From Bacteroidales bacterium (GTDB lineage Bacteria > Bacteroidota > Bacteroidia > Bacteroidales > F082): a DNA stretch of 33,503 bases. Where the stretch lies: contig JAFZKP010000041.1 in NCBI GenBank assembly GCA_017553625.1, forward strand, positions 1 to 33,503. Reading direction: 5' to 3'. Position numbers and translations under genes: made by a program. The notes below the pieces were generated by a model. It had not been told where the DNA came from, did no database searches, and saw nothing but the letters and a program-made list of their open reading frames with translations. Of this stretch, positions 7,382 to 16,133 are shown piece by piece. Each line of letters opens with the position of its first letter. Position 1 is the stretch's first letter.

Positions 7382-8313
7382 TATTTTACGATTTGTTTCT
7401 TGCTTTCAATAACGTAAATCGCCAGAATTGACATGAAACATGCGCACAAGCCGCACAATGCCACGACAACCCAGCGGATAGGGTAGGCTTTTTTGTCGGA
7501 AACGATTGGCGCTGAGACGATATTGCCGTAAGAGAAATTATTCACGCAATAGCGCTTCTCGCGTTCAAAGTCGTATTTTGTCTTGTGGTAGTTTTCGTAG
7601 GCATAATCAATCAAAGTGTTGATTTGGTTGACTTCAGGACCATATTTTCCAAGGTTTTCCCTGATTTCGTCAAGTTTTTTGCTGCTGCCATTGTTGAGGT
7701 ATGCTCTTGTGATTTCCCTCGACTGGCTTGCAACGTCAACGATGCCGTATTCTGTGCCGATTTCAGCGAGTCTGTTTTTCAAGGAATCAATAAACACTTC
7801 ATTATCTTTAAGTGTTGACTCGAAGAAGTCAGCCTGTTCCTTTCTCTGTGCGTTTAATATGATTTTGAGCATTTTGCTGTATTGGTTGAAAATCTCATAA
7901 ATCATTTCGTAAGCAACCTCAGGGTCGCTGTCGTAGACTTTTATTGTCACAGCGTCGTAAGGAGTTCTTGCGATGCTGACATTGCTGCGATATTCACCGA
8001 TAAGGGCTGTTCTCCAATACTTGTAGCTTTTGTCAATCTTGTAATGCTTTAACAAATCGAATTTCTCGACCACTGAATCCATAATTTCCTGCGACTGCAT
8101 GATTTGCAGCATTTGCTCGGTTATTGTCTCATCCGAATAGGATTCAATGTGGGTGGGGTAGATTGTGGCTTCTGATTTGTACAAAGGTGTAATGAATCTC
8201 GAACCGGAGAAAACGGCACCTAAAATTGCGGCAACCAGAGTTACTATGACAATGTGCCATTTCCATTTGTAAATCACCTGAACCATAGGTGTGTTGTCAA
8301 AATAATTATTCAT
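7381..8313 (-). CDS. Wzz-like polysaccharide chain-length determinant, copy 1
   Basis: The protein has 310 residues. One membrane helix lies near the N-terminus (WKWHIVIVTLVAAILGAVF) and one near the C-terminus (WVVVALCGLCACFMSILAIY), enclosing a coiled-coil-rich periplasmic part, which is the Wzz/PCP layout. PLYKSEATIYPT after the first helix and AYPIRWV before the second are family marks. There is no fused tyrosine kinase. I choose the ATG at 8313 (MNNYFDN), which overlaps the upstream stop by 8 bases, over a TTG 33 bases earlier that lies inside the upstream gene. It is paired with a paralogue just upstream and sets surface-polysaccharide chain length. Confidence 0.85.
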   Translation of the reverse strand: MNNYFDNTPMVQVIYKWKWHIVIVTLVAAILGAVFSGSRFITPLYKSEATIYPTHIESYSDETITEQMLQIMQSQEIMDSVVEKFDLLKHYKIDKSYKYWRTALIGEYRSNVSIARTPYDAVTIKVYDSDPEVAYEMIYEIFNQYSKMLKIILNAQRKEQADFFESTLKDNEVFIDSLKNRLAEIGTEYGIVDVASQSREITRAYLNNGSSKKLDEIRENLGKYGPEVNQINTLIDYAYENYHKTKYDFEREKRYCVNNFSYGNIVSAPIVSDKKAYPIRWVVVALCGLCACFMSILAIYVIESKKQIVK

Positions 8314-9307
8314 CTTGCTTTTTATTTTTATTTTCTTTGTATTCAAATGTAGCTAAAACAAAGACCACACAAACGAATGTCGCAAAAAATGTGACCAAAA
8401 CGATGACCCATCTGATAGGATAAGCGGGTTTGTCGGATGCGTAAGCGCTCGTTATGACAAACTTGTGAGGAATCGTTTCGGTGGCGTTTATTCTCGCGTC
8501 GTCATATTTTGTCTTTAACAGTGATAAATATGATGTCTTTGTTTCGATTTCGTTTTTAATCTCATTTAACAATTGACCGTTTTCCGAAATTTTGCCGATT
8601 TCTTTTTCAAGATTCTTTGCGCCTTTGTCATTCCCTTTTGCAATCTCGACAGCAAGTTGTTGGTAAATCGCATTCAATTGAATATCAGTGTTATATATGC
8701 CGTTATTGGAAAAATATTTTAATGAGTCTTCGAGTGCTTTTATTTCGTTTTTAGTGTTGTTGTATTCATTTTCGATAATAGCCAACGCCTTTGCGGATAT
8801 TTCTATCTGCATGTTGTTCATGGTCTCGTCAAAAAGGATGGCGATGTCGTTTGCGATGTCTGCTGCAATTTGCGGGTCGGTGTCAAATACAATGATTTTA
8901 ACCGAATTATACTCGGTTCTTCTGATTTTTATCTTGTTTTCGTAAGCGTTTATCAACTTGCTCAGCTTGTATTTTGAATCTTCTTTAATGCCGTAGTGGT
9001 TTATCAAATCGTATCTCTCAATGATTTTGTCCCTTATGGCACTTGAGTGAAGTATTTGAATCATCTGTTCCGTTTGTGCTTCTTCTCCAATTTCCAACGG
9101 GTCGACATAAATCAGGTTGTTGGTGTTCATGATGGCTTTTGAAACAGAGTAAGTCGTTGTAGGATAAAGAATTACGGTCGATTTATATAAAGGTTTGATA
9201 AAAATCTTTGATGAAAAGAAAATTGAACATAGAATTGCCAGTGCAAGGATTATGGTTATGTTCAGTTTGTTTTTAAATATTATGTTGACAATACACTTCG
9301 AGTCCAT
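8306..9307 (-). CDS. Wzz-like polysaccharide chain-length determinant, copy 2
   Basis: This 333-residue paralogue of the downstream gene shares its layout. An N-terminal helix (NITIILALAILCSIFFSS) leads into PLYKSTVILYPTT, then comes a long helical periplasmic region (about 170-270) and a C-terminal helix after KPAYPIRWV. The two proteins also share the segments MIQIL, DKIIERYDLINHY and KIIVFDTDPQIA, consistent with an old tandem duplication. I choose the ATG at 9307 over an upstream TTG at 9334. Two co-transcribed copies might give two chain-length modes or a mixed oligomer, which is inference. Confidence 0.83.
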   Translation of the reverse strand: MDSKCIVNIIFKNKLNITIILALAILCSIFFSSKIFIKPLYKSTVILYPTTTYSVSKAIMNTNNLIYVDPLEIGEEAQTEQMIQILHSSAIRDKIIERYDLINHYGIKEDSKYKLSKLINAYENKIKIRRTEYNSVKIIVFDTDPQIAADIANDIAILFDETMNNMQIEISAKALAIIENEYNNTKNEIKALEDSLKYFSNNGIYNTDIQLNAIYQQLAVEIAKGNDKGAKNLEKEIGKISENGQLLNEIKNEIETKTSYLSLLKTKYDDARINATETIPHKFVITSAYASDKPAYPIRWVIVLVTFFATFVCVVFVLATFEYKENKNKKQDE

Positions 9308-9385
9308 TTCAAAATACAATTTGGATGCATTCAAAAATTTTTCAAAAATACTGAAAATTTTTCAAATGTAGAGCATTTTTGCCAA

Positions 9386-10855
9386 TTATTTCTTGATGTT
9401 TTTTATGGATGAACACATGAGGTCTTTTATCTCATTGTAATTCAACATCTTAGTGATAAAAGCAATGAGAATGCAGACGGCTGTGGCGATTCCGAATGAT
9501 GTGTACCATTTTAATGTCAAAGTCGTTGATAAATAAGTCGTTAGACTTATCAAGACGAGAAACGCCAACAGGCGGAGCCAGAACAGTGTGCCGAGTTTGA
9601 GGTTGAATAACTTTTTCGCGATAAAGAATTGGATGACGCAGGTCACAAATTGCACGCAAAGGCTTGTGAATGCCGCTCCAATTGCTTGAAAATGAGGGAT
9701 GAACAAGAAGTTTAGGGTGATGTTTATCACCACTCCGCACGAAGCAACGATGTTAAGATGTTTCAGGTTGCCGTTGGCGGTAAGCAGCGTTCCGAAGATG
9801 TAAGTGACTGACACTGAGACGAAACTGCCCATCAAAATCTTCAAAATGGTGGATGGCTCGTCGTTGTTTTGTCCAGGGTACATGATTTCCATGAAGTCGT
9901 GGCTGTAGAAGATGCATAGCACACCGATGATGCAGGTCATGGAAAGCATTATGCTAAAAGATTGTTTCACAAGGCCTTGCAAGTCTTCTTTCTCTTTGAT
10001 GATAGCAGCAAACAAAGGCAGAAGAATCACAGAGAACAGGTAGGAAATGTTGTTTCCGGCATCGAAAAGTCGCCAGGCGCGTGCATAGATTCCGGCTTGT
10101 GAAGCGGCGATGTCTTCAGGAAGCAATCTTTCAATCAAAACAGGCTCAAGACGGTTGTAGAAGCTCATCAGAAGCACCAAAAGAGCATACGGAAGGCTCT
10201 TCTTGATAATCATTATCACAAACGGAATGTTGATTCTGATTGTCAGTTTTCCCGTGTGTTTCAACACGATAGCTATCGCGATGACGAGCGTTATGACGTA
10301 AGAGACCGTTTGAGAATAGATATAGCTGTAAATGTTGAAGTTTTCTTTTGGAATAAATCCCGACCACAAAAAGAAGCTGCAAATCAGAATCATGAGAATC
10401 CTGTCGAGGACGGAAAGCATGGAGTCGGTCTTGAAAAGGAGCAGGGCAGAAATGTTTGACCTCACGTAGAGAATAAACGAGAGCAAAACCTGGTTAAATC
10501 CAACAATAGCAAGCAGTTTCAGCTGTTCGCCCCTGTATCCGATAATCCATCCAATTATGAAAATCACAATAAAATAAAGTATCGTGAGAAAGATTTTAGC
10601 TTGTGAAATGCCGACGAAATGCTTTGAAAGCAATTGGTTGTTTTGCGCGATGTTTCTGTTGTTGAAATTGGTTAGACCGAGGTCGAGGATTATGTAAAAC
10701 AGGTATGAAAACTGCGAAATCGCCAGATAAAGGCCGTAAGACGAGTCGCCCACAAGGTTTTGTACCGCAACGTCAATACCGAGAATCCAAAACGGCTTTA
10801 TCAACAGGTTGACGAAGAGCAGAAAAATAATATTTTTTAAAAACTTGTTATTCAT
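9386..10855 (-). CDS. wzx: Wzx-type lipid-linked oligosaccharide flippase
   Basis: The protein has 489 residues and about 12-14 hydrophobic segments. It belongs to the polysaccharide biosynthesis / MATE-like flippase family: NIIFLLFVNLLIKPFWILGI at the start, GLYLAISQFSYLFYIILDLG in the second helix region, and RAWRLFDAGNNISYLFSVIL mid-protein. Wzx proteins move undecaprenyl-linked repeat units across the inner membrane. It leads the operon flippase-Wzz-Wzz-ligase, and no glycosyltransferases accompany it here, so repeat-unit synthesis must be encoded elsewhere. A -7-like box (TATTTTTG on the minus strand, 10901 to 10894) lies 39 bases upstream without a clear -33 box. Confidence 0.85.
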   Translation of the reverse strand: MNNKFLKNIIFLLFVNLLIKPFWILGIDVAVQNLVGDSSYGLYLAISQFSYLFYIILDLGLTNFNNRNIAQNNQLLSKHFVGISQAKIFLTILYFIVIFIIGWIIGYRGEQLKLLAIVGFNQVLLSFILYVRSNISALLLFKTDSMLSVLDRILMILICSFFLWSGFIPKENFNIYSYIYSQTVSYVITLVIAIAIVLKHTGKLTIRINIPFVIMIIKKSLPYALLVLLMSFYNRLEPVLIERLLPEDIAASQAGIYARAWRLFDAGNNISYLFSVILLPLFAAIIKEKEDLQGLVKQSFSIMLSMTCIIGVLCIFYSHDFMEIMYPGQNNDEPSTILKILMGSFVSVSVTYIFGTLLTANGNLKHLNIVASCGVVINITLNFLFIPHFQAIGAAFTSLCVQFVTCVIQFFIAKKLFNLKLGTLFWLRLLAFLVLISLTTYLSTTLTLKWYTSFGIATAVCILIAFITKMLNYNEIKDLMCSSIKNIKK

Positions 10856-10922
10856 TACCTCAAGCGGATAATTTTAATTGAAAAATTACGTTACAAAAAT
10901 AGTACATTTTGATTTATTTTCG

Positions 10923-10930
10923 TAAATTTG
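10923..10930 (+). promoter_or_regulatory. -7 promoter box of the rel gene
   Basis: TAAATTTG followed by C matches the Bacteroidota -7 element, 19 bases before the rel start codon. No good TTTG box lies at the usual 19-20 base distance. The 94-base gap to the divergent flippase gene must hold both promoters. Confidence 0.4.
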
Positions 10931-10949
10931 CAGAGTAAAAATTTTAGAA

Positions 10950-13127
10950 TTGAAAAATTATTCGGAACAGGAAATACTGGCAATTGAGAAATCGTATGAC
11001 GAGCTGATTCAGCTTGTGGGTGAGACGATGACGTTGGAAGAGGTTGGTTTTATTGGTAAAGCCTACGATTTGTGCTGCGTGAAATACGATGGGATGAGGA
11101 TGCGTTCTGGTCGCCCGATGATGCTTCATGTGCTTGAAGTTGCCAAGATTTGCTATTCTGAGATGGGAATGCACAGTAAGACCATCGTTTGTGCGTTGCT
11201 TCATAATATCACCAAGGTTTCAGATGTCACTTTTGATGAGATAAAAGAGAAGTTTGGAGAGAGAGTCGCATTGATACTCAACGGTTTGATTAAGGTGATG
11301 TCACTGAACATGTCGCAGATTTCAACGCAATCCGACACTTTCAGGAAGCTTTTCCTGTCGATGATAGACGACATCAGGGTGGTGATGCTGATTATCGCGC
11401 ATTGTCTTTCAAATTGCCGCAATCAGGGTGATATTGACGCTTCTGTCGACAAATTCTTTGAGATTACAAAATATCTTGTGATTCCTATTGTTCATCGTCT
11501 CGGCCTCTACAATATCAAAAAGGACATGGAAGAGGCAGTTATGATTCATGAGAATCCCAAGGAATACAATGAAATCAAGGAGAAAATCACGATGTCGCAT
11601 GTGGTTCAGGAGGAGAAGATGGCGAATTTCCTTCTTCCTATTCGTCGTGGTTTGAGCGAGGAAGGCATCGATTACACGATAAAATGGCGCACGAAGTCGA
11701 TTCCGTCGATTTTTGCCAAGATGAAAGCCCAAAATGTACCATTTGAGCAGGTTTACGACCTTTTTGCTGTCAGAATCATCATAAACAATTCCAAAATAAA
11801 GGAAGAAAAAGCCGATTGCTGGAAGGTTTATTCTGTTGTTACAAATCTGTATCAGCCTAATCCTCAACGTCTTAGGGATTGGATTACAAAGCCGAAGGCA
11901 TCGGGATACGAGTCGTTGCACACTACGGTGAAGAATGGTGTCGACTGGGTGGAAGTGCAAATACGCACATCGCGAATGGATGAGATAGCAGAGAAAGGCA
12001 ACGCCTCGCATTGGTCGTACAAGAGCCATAACGACAAACATCAGACACCAGATGAGTGGCTGAATCAGATCAGGAGCATTCTTGAGGACACTGACCAATT
12101 GGATTTCAATCCGTTAGATGACAAACGCGCAGCTAAAGGCAAGTCGGATAAGATGTATATCATCACGCCGCAAGGAGAGGTGAAACAGCTTCCTTTGGGC
12201 TCCACGATTCTTGATTTCGCTTTTGAGGTGCATTCTCAGGTGGGAAGCCACTGCATTGGGGCGCGTGTGAATGGGAAAATGCAGCCGATACGCTATGTGT
12301 TGAGTAACGGCGATCGCGTTGAGATTCAGATAAATAAGCGACAAACACCGAAAGCCGACTGGCTTAATTACGTCAATACTGAGAAGGCGAAATCGAAAAT
12401 CCGCAGGTTTTTGAAGGACGAGGAGATGAAGGAGGCGGAACTCGGCAGCTCTATTTTCCATAGGAAACTCAAAAACTGGAAAATCACGTTTAATGATAAG
12501 ATTTTCAGTGACTTGCTGAAGAATTACGATTGTAGCTCGGGAATCGAGTTGTATCATAAAATCGCCACAAATCAGATTGACATGGTTGATTTGAAGGCGT
12601 TTATCTTGTCGCAGACAGAGGACAAGGAGATTCATCAGGATAGGGTGGATGAGGAGCTTAAAAAAGACAAACCTGTTGAAAATGAGAGCGATGCAATGAG
12701 TATTGGCTCAAACATCAACGGTTTTGCGTTCAAGATGGCGAAGTGCTGCAACCCGATTCCTGGCGATAACGTGTGCGGTTTCGTAAACGTTGGAGGTGGC
12801 ATCACGATTCACCGCGTCAACTGCAAGAACGCCATCGCGATGAAGAAACGCTATCCTTACCGTCTTGTGGATGTGAAATGGCAGGGTGATGTGCCTTCGA
12901 GAGCGACGATTAAAGTGGTGGCGAAAGACAGTTTCGGTGTCCTCAGCGACATTACAGAGGTGATGAAACAAATGGAAATCAATATCATAGATGCGTCAAT
13001 GGGTACGAGAAACGGCCAATATGAAGGTCGTTTTGTGGTGCATGTGACGAGCGTGAATTACCTCGAACAGCTTATCCGCAAGCTGCGTTCTTTGAATAAC
13101 GTTATTGAAGTTCAGAGAATTGACTGA
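10950..13127 (+). CDS. rel: RelA/SpoT-family (p)ppGpp synthetase with degenerate hydrolase domain
   Basis: This 725-residue long RSH protein has its domains in standard order: HD-type hydrolase region (about 25-200), synthetase (about 230-365), TGS (about 395-455), CxC-type zinc region (MAKCCNPIPGDNVCGF..NCKNA, about 598-630) and C-terminal ACT (about 650-725). The synthetase looks intact: RTKSIPSIFAKM, KPKASGYESLHTTV, WVEVQIRT, and a basic RLRD where bifunctional Rel proteins have RxKD. The hydrolase site is broken: the HD pair is His85-Asn86, the following Glu-Asp is Lys89-Val90, and the Asp of ADRLHN is His151. It should therefore make but not degrade (p)ppGpp. The only workable start at this end is TTG, because a stop lies upstream in frame and the first ATG would cut 26 residues. 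Confidence 0.9.
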   Translation: MKNYSEQEILAIEKSYDELIQLVGETMTLEEVGFIGKAYDLCCVKYDGMRMRSGRPMMLHVLEVAKICYSEMGMHSKTIVCALLHNITKVSDVTFDEIKEKFGERVALILNGLIKVMSLNMSQISTQSDTFRKLFLSMIDDIRVVMLIIAHCLSNCRNQGDIDASVDKFFEITKYLVIPIVHRLGLYNIKKDMEEAVMIHENPKEYNEIKEKITMSHVVQEEKMANFLLPIRRGLSEEGIDYTIKWRTKSIPSIFAKMKAQNVPFEQVYDLFAVRIIINNSKIKEEKADCWKVYSVVTNLYQPNPQRLRDWITKPKASGYESLHTTVKNGVDWVEVQIRTSRMDEIAEKGNASHWSYKSHNDKHQTPDEWLNQIRSILEDTDQLDFNPLDDKRAAKGKSDKMYIITPQGEVKQLPLGSTILDFAFEVHSQVGSHCIGARVNGKMQPIRYVLSNGDRVEIQINKRQTPKADWLNYVNTEKAKSKIRRFLKDEEMKEAELGSSIFHRKLKNWKITFNDKIFSDLLKNYDCSSGIELYHKIATNQIDMVDLKAFILSQTEDKEIHQDRVDEELKKDKPVENESDAMSIGSNINGFAFKMAKCCNPIPGDNVCGFVNVGGGITIHRVNCKNAIAMKKRYPYRLVDVKWQGDVPSRATIKVVAKDSFGVLSDITEVMKQMEINIIDASMGTRNGQYEGRFVVHVTSVNYLEQLIRKLRSLNNVIEVQRID

Positions 13128-13134
13128 TAATCAT

Positions 13135-14409
13135 TTATTTAGTCATAATGTCGATAATCTCGGTGTCGGTTTCTTTCATGCCGATGCTGCCGACCAGACC
13201 TACGTTGTTAATGGTGTCTTCGATATCGCTTCCCACTATGCCGTCGCCGGCTTCAAACTGCTTCCCGTTTTTATACATGTAATAGCCTAAAATGCCGGCG
13301 TCTACTGATGCTGCGATCTTTGCGGCGCATGATGCTTTAGCTCCGTCACAGATGATTCCGGAAACGGTGACAACGGCATTTGTCAAAGTATGTTCAATTA
13401 CGTCAAGGCTTTCGTCGAGAAGGTAGGCGATGCCGCATGCCGCCGCGCAGCCTGCGCTGACGGCTCCGCAATAGGCCGACAAACGTCCGATTCGTGTTTT
13501 CTGGTGTATTGCGGTGAGGTTCGACACCACAAGGGCGCGATAGAGGCGGTCTTCGCTTATGTTGTACTCCTCAGCGTATGTTATGACTGGCATTGATACC
13601 GTAAGTCCTTGATTTCCACTGCCTGAATTGATGATTACTGGCAATTCGCATCCGTTCATCCTGGCATCTGAGCCTGCCGCCGCTCTTGCTTTCGCCTTGA
13701 CTTTGATGTCGTCGCCGTAGTATTTCAGCAAAGTGCTGCCGATATTGGCGCCCCAGCTGTTTTTCAAACCTTCGTCGGAAATGGCTTTGTTGTATTGGAT
13801 CTGTCTACCGATAATCTCTTTAATGTCTTGGATATCAACGCTATCGGCGAAGTCGACGATGCCAGCGACGCTTAAACAGCTTCTGTCAGTGAGTTTTTTC
13901 GTGGGCTTGCTGATAGTTTCGCTTTGGAACAAGACCTCGTTATCCTTTTGAATATGAACGATATTGGTGTGAAATCCCGAAATCCTAACGTCGGCATGAT
14001 GCTCGTTCTTGTAGACTATTATCGTGACATCAAGTTGTTCCTGGCAGAAGATATGTTTGACGGAAATAGGGGTGGAGGCTAAGAATCTTTCGGTTTCTGC
14101 TTTCTGTTTCGGTGTCACGTTAGCGATGACTTCAAGGGCTTTGTCAGGGTTTCCGGCAATAATTCCCACAGCCGCCGCCGCCTTTATGCCCTTCATTCCG
14201 TTGGTGTTAGGCACGATGACGCTTTTCACATTCTTGATAATGTTGCCGCTGGCGAGAACTTCGACGCGGTCTGGCATCTCACCGAGAACCTGGCGCGCTT
14301 TTGCCGCAGCGTAAGCGAGACATATCGGTTCGGTACACCCCATGGCAGGGACGAGCTCTTCTTCTAAGATGTTGATATACAACTGATAACGTGAATCGTT
14401 CTTATCCAT
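13135..14409 (-). CDS. cyuA: L-cysteine desulfidase / serine dehydratase-alpha-like protein (CyuA, YhaM, UPF0597)
   Basis: The 424 residues are full length for the UPF0597/CyuA family, whose members break L-cysteine into pyruvate, ammonia and sulfide using an Fe-S cluster. Marks are PAMGCTEPICLAYAAA (Cys25 and Cys30), NGCELPVIINSGSGNQGLT, AYCGAVSAGCAAACG and ICDGAKASC, which supply the conserved cysteines. The gene stands alone, ending 7 bases from the convergent rel gene. Its promoter holds a perfect palindrome, so control by a repressor or activator, plausibly cysteine-responsive, is likely. In this context it fits amino-acid fermentation together with the lysine genes at the right end. Activity on serine cannot be excluded. 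Confidence 0.88.
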   Translation of the reverse strand: MDKNDSRYQLYINILEEELVPAMGCTEPICLAYAAAKARQVLGEMPDRVEVLASGNIIKNVKSVIVPNTNGMKGIKAAAAVGIIAGNPDKALEVIANVTPKQKAETERFLASTPISVKHIFCQEQLDVTIIVYKNEHHADVRISGFHTNIVHIQKDNEVLFQSETISKPTKKLTDRSCLSVAGIVDFADSVDIQDIKEIIGRQIQYNKAISDEGLKNSWGANIGSTLLKYYGDDIKVKAKARAAAGSDARMNGCELPVIINSGSGNQGLTVSMPVITYAEEYNISEDRLYRALVVSNLTAIHQKTRIGRLSAYCGAVSAGCAAACGIAYLLDESLDVIEHTLTNAVVTVSGIICDGAKASCAAKIAASVDAGILGYYMYKNGKQFEAGDGIVGSDIEDTINNVGLVGSIGMKETDTEIIDIMTK

Positions 14410-14439
14410 TTCCAGTCAAAGATTTAATTTTTCAAGCTG

Positions 14440-14469
14440 CAAAATTACACAATTATTGTGAAAAACAAA
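14440..14469 (-). promoter_or_regulatory. cyuA promoter with a palindromic operator in the spacer
   Basis: On the minus strand TTTG (14469 to 14466), an 18-base spacer and TAATTTTG (14447 to 14440) form a promoter. The start codon lies 31 bases further on. The spacer contains CACAATTATTGTG (14448-14460), a perfect 6-bp-arm palindrome touching the -7 box, a standard position for an operator. The cognate regulator is not evident in the window. Confidence 0.6.
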
Positions 14470-14496
14470 AGATTTAGTTTTCTTATGTGTTTGGCG

Positions 14497-15435
14497 TTAC
14501 TTTTTTTGCTTTGGATTATTGAGAATCTCATTGATGCGTTCAATCATCCCGGAAGCGTATGAATCGTCAGGAATTAAAGACAAAGCTGATTGATATGCGG
14601 TTTTTGCCTCATGGTAGGAGCGGTTCTCGTAGTAAGTGTCAGCCTCTTTGATTCTCGCATCATATTGATCGTAGATGTTTTTCTTGTTTTTCAAGTCCTT
14701 TATTTTGGCGGAAAGCTCTGTCTCTTCCGGAAAAACCTTTAGTGCTTGTTCGAAATAACTGATGGCTTCTGAATATTTTTTCCTTAAAGCAAATTCTTCA
14801 CCTTTTAATTTAAGTCTTTCAAATTCAGATGATTTGGTGTCGTATGCTTCTTTCTTGTTTTTGGCATCCTGAAGCTTGGTCTGGACGTTTTTGTTGTTTG
14901 GATAAAGTTTTAATGCTGATTCGTATTGCATCACTGCTTCAGCAAATCTTTCGCTTTTCAGAAGCCTGTCACCTGTGGTAATCATCTCGTTAAACGAGTC
15001 GATTTTCTCTTTTTCAGCTTTCAATGTGGCGGTTATCTCTTCTTTTTTGCCATTGGCATATTCGTCTTTCGGGCGTATTTTAAGGGCTTTGTTGTATTCT
15101 GCCAATGCTTTATCCAACTCACCCGCGTTGTAAAACTCGTCGGCATTGTCAATATAACCGAAAAATTGCTCTTCTTTCTTGTTTTCCTCACGAATACGCT
15201 GAAGGGTGTTGTCGAGCTTGCTCTTTGCCGTGGCGTCGTTTGGCTTCAAACGCAGAGCCTCTTGATAATATGTCTTGGCCTTGATATACTCCTTGTTAGC
15301 ATATTCCTTGTCGCCTGATGAAACAAGAGACTGAAACGTCGGAGCTTTATCTTGCGCTATTGCGTAATTTGTTGAAAAACAAATAAATCCAAATGTTAAT
15401 ATAAAGAAAAACTTTAATGTGTTTCGCATTGTCAT
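14497..15435 (-). CDS. exported tetratricopeptide-repeat protein
   Basis: This 312-residue protein has a signal peptide (MTMRNTLKFFFILTFGFICF up to YAIAQD, no lipobox) and five TPR units spaced about 50-57 residues apart. Each reads roughly G/A-D-x-x-Y...EA...Y..AL.L.P (for example KTYYQEALRLKPND, LAEYNKALKIRPKD, VMQYESALKLYPNN, ISYFEQALKVFPEE, KTAYQSALSLIPDD). It probably sits in the periplasm as a protein-protein interaction scaffold. It follows lolD by 38 bases in the same direction, so it may be co-transcribed. A second ATG at 15429 would shorten it by two residues. The specific partner is unknown. Confidence 0.83.
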   Translation of the reverse strand: MTMRNTLKFFFILTFGFICFSTNYAIAQDKAPTFQSLVSSGDKEYANKEYIKAKTYYQEALRLKPNDATAKSKLDNTLQRIREENKKEEQFFGYIDNADEFYNAGELDKALAEYNKALKIRPKDEYANGKKEEITATLKAEKEKIDSFNEMITTGDRLLKSERFAEAVMQYESALKLYPNNKNVQTKLQDAKNKKEAYDTKSSEFERLKLKGEEFALRKKYSEAISYFEQALKVFPEETELSAKIKDLKNKKNIYDQYDARIKEADTYYENRSYHEAKTAYQSALSLIPDDSYASGMIERINEILNNPKQKK

Positions 15436-15473
15436 TTACTATTTTTATTCATAAATTTTAACGAGTCTGACGG

Positions 15474-16133
15474 TCATTTATTGCTTTCAATTATACCGTC
15501 TTTGATTGTCAGGGTCCTGTCTGCCATCTCGGCTAATGTGGGGTTGTGGGTGACAATCACAAAGGTCTGACCGGTTTGTTCTCTGAGTTTGAAGAACAAT
15601 TCATGTAACTCTTTGGCGTTCTGTGAGTCAAGGTTTCCTGAAGGCTCGTCGGCGAGGATTACTGACGGTTTGTTGATGAGTGCTCTTGCCACTGCGACGC
15701 GTTGTTGCTCGCCACCTGAAAGCATTGACGGCTTATGGTCGGCTCTTTCTCTGATATTTAGATAATCAAGTAGTTGTAAAGCTCGTCCGGTGGCTTCTTT
15801 TTTTGAAACTCCTGCTATATAGGCTGGAATGCAAATGTTTTCGATAGCTGTAAATTCTGGCAAAAGATGATGGAATTGGAACACAAAACCGATATTCTTA
15901 TTTCTGAATGCTGCCAATGTCTTCTGATTCATCTTGCTAACATTTTGATTATCAATGATGACATCGCCTTTGTCCGCTTTTTCCAAAGTTCCAATTATTT
16001 GAAGCAAGGTCGTCTTGCCGGCACCTGAAGCCCCGACGATAGTTACGATTTCTCCTCTATCTATTTGAAGGTCAATGCCTTTTATCACGTCAACATTGCC
16101 GAAAGATTTGTATATTCCAATAGTTTTAATCAT
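15474..16133 (-). CDS. lolD: LolD-type ABC transporter ATP-binding protein
   Basis: This 219-residue ATPase has Walker [10 protein letters not shown] (34-42), Q-loop [13 protein letters not shown], signature LSGGEQQR (138-145), Walker B VILADEP (158-164), D-loop SGNLD and switch VTHN. These place it in the LolD/MacB branch, and LolD drives release of lipoproteins from the inner membrane for sorting to the outer membrane. The membrane partners (LolC/E) are not adjacent. Its ATG overlaps the stop of the upstream acyltransferase-like gene (ATGA), so it is translationally coupled to that gene. Other members of this ATPase branch power MacB-type exporters, so the exact partner is inferred. Confidence 0.85.
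   Translation of the reverse strand: MIKTIGIYKSFGNVDVIKGIDLQIDRGEIVTIVGASGAGKTTLLQIIGTLEKADKGDVIIDNQNVSKMNQKTLAAFRNKNIGFVFQFHHLLPEFTAIENICIPAYIAGVSKKEATGRALQLLDYLNIRERADHKPSMLSGGEQQRVAVARALINKPSVILADEPSGNLDSQNAKELHELFFKLREQTGQTFVIVTHNPTLAEMADRTLTIKDGIIESNK

Noticed and set aside
7381-8346. TTG starts giving longer forms of the Wzz-like proteins
   Set aside because: ATG starts at 8313 and 9307 place the family's N-terminal segments properly. The first overlaps the upstream stop as expected for coupled genes.
11409-12098. 229-codon minus-strand frame opposite rel
   Set aside because: It is antisense to the conserved synthetase domain and has no homology signal.
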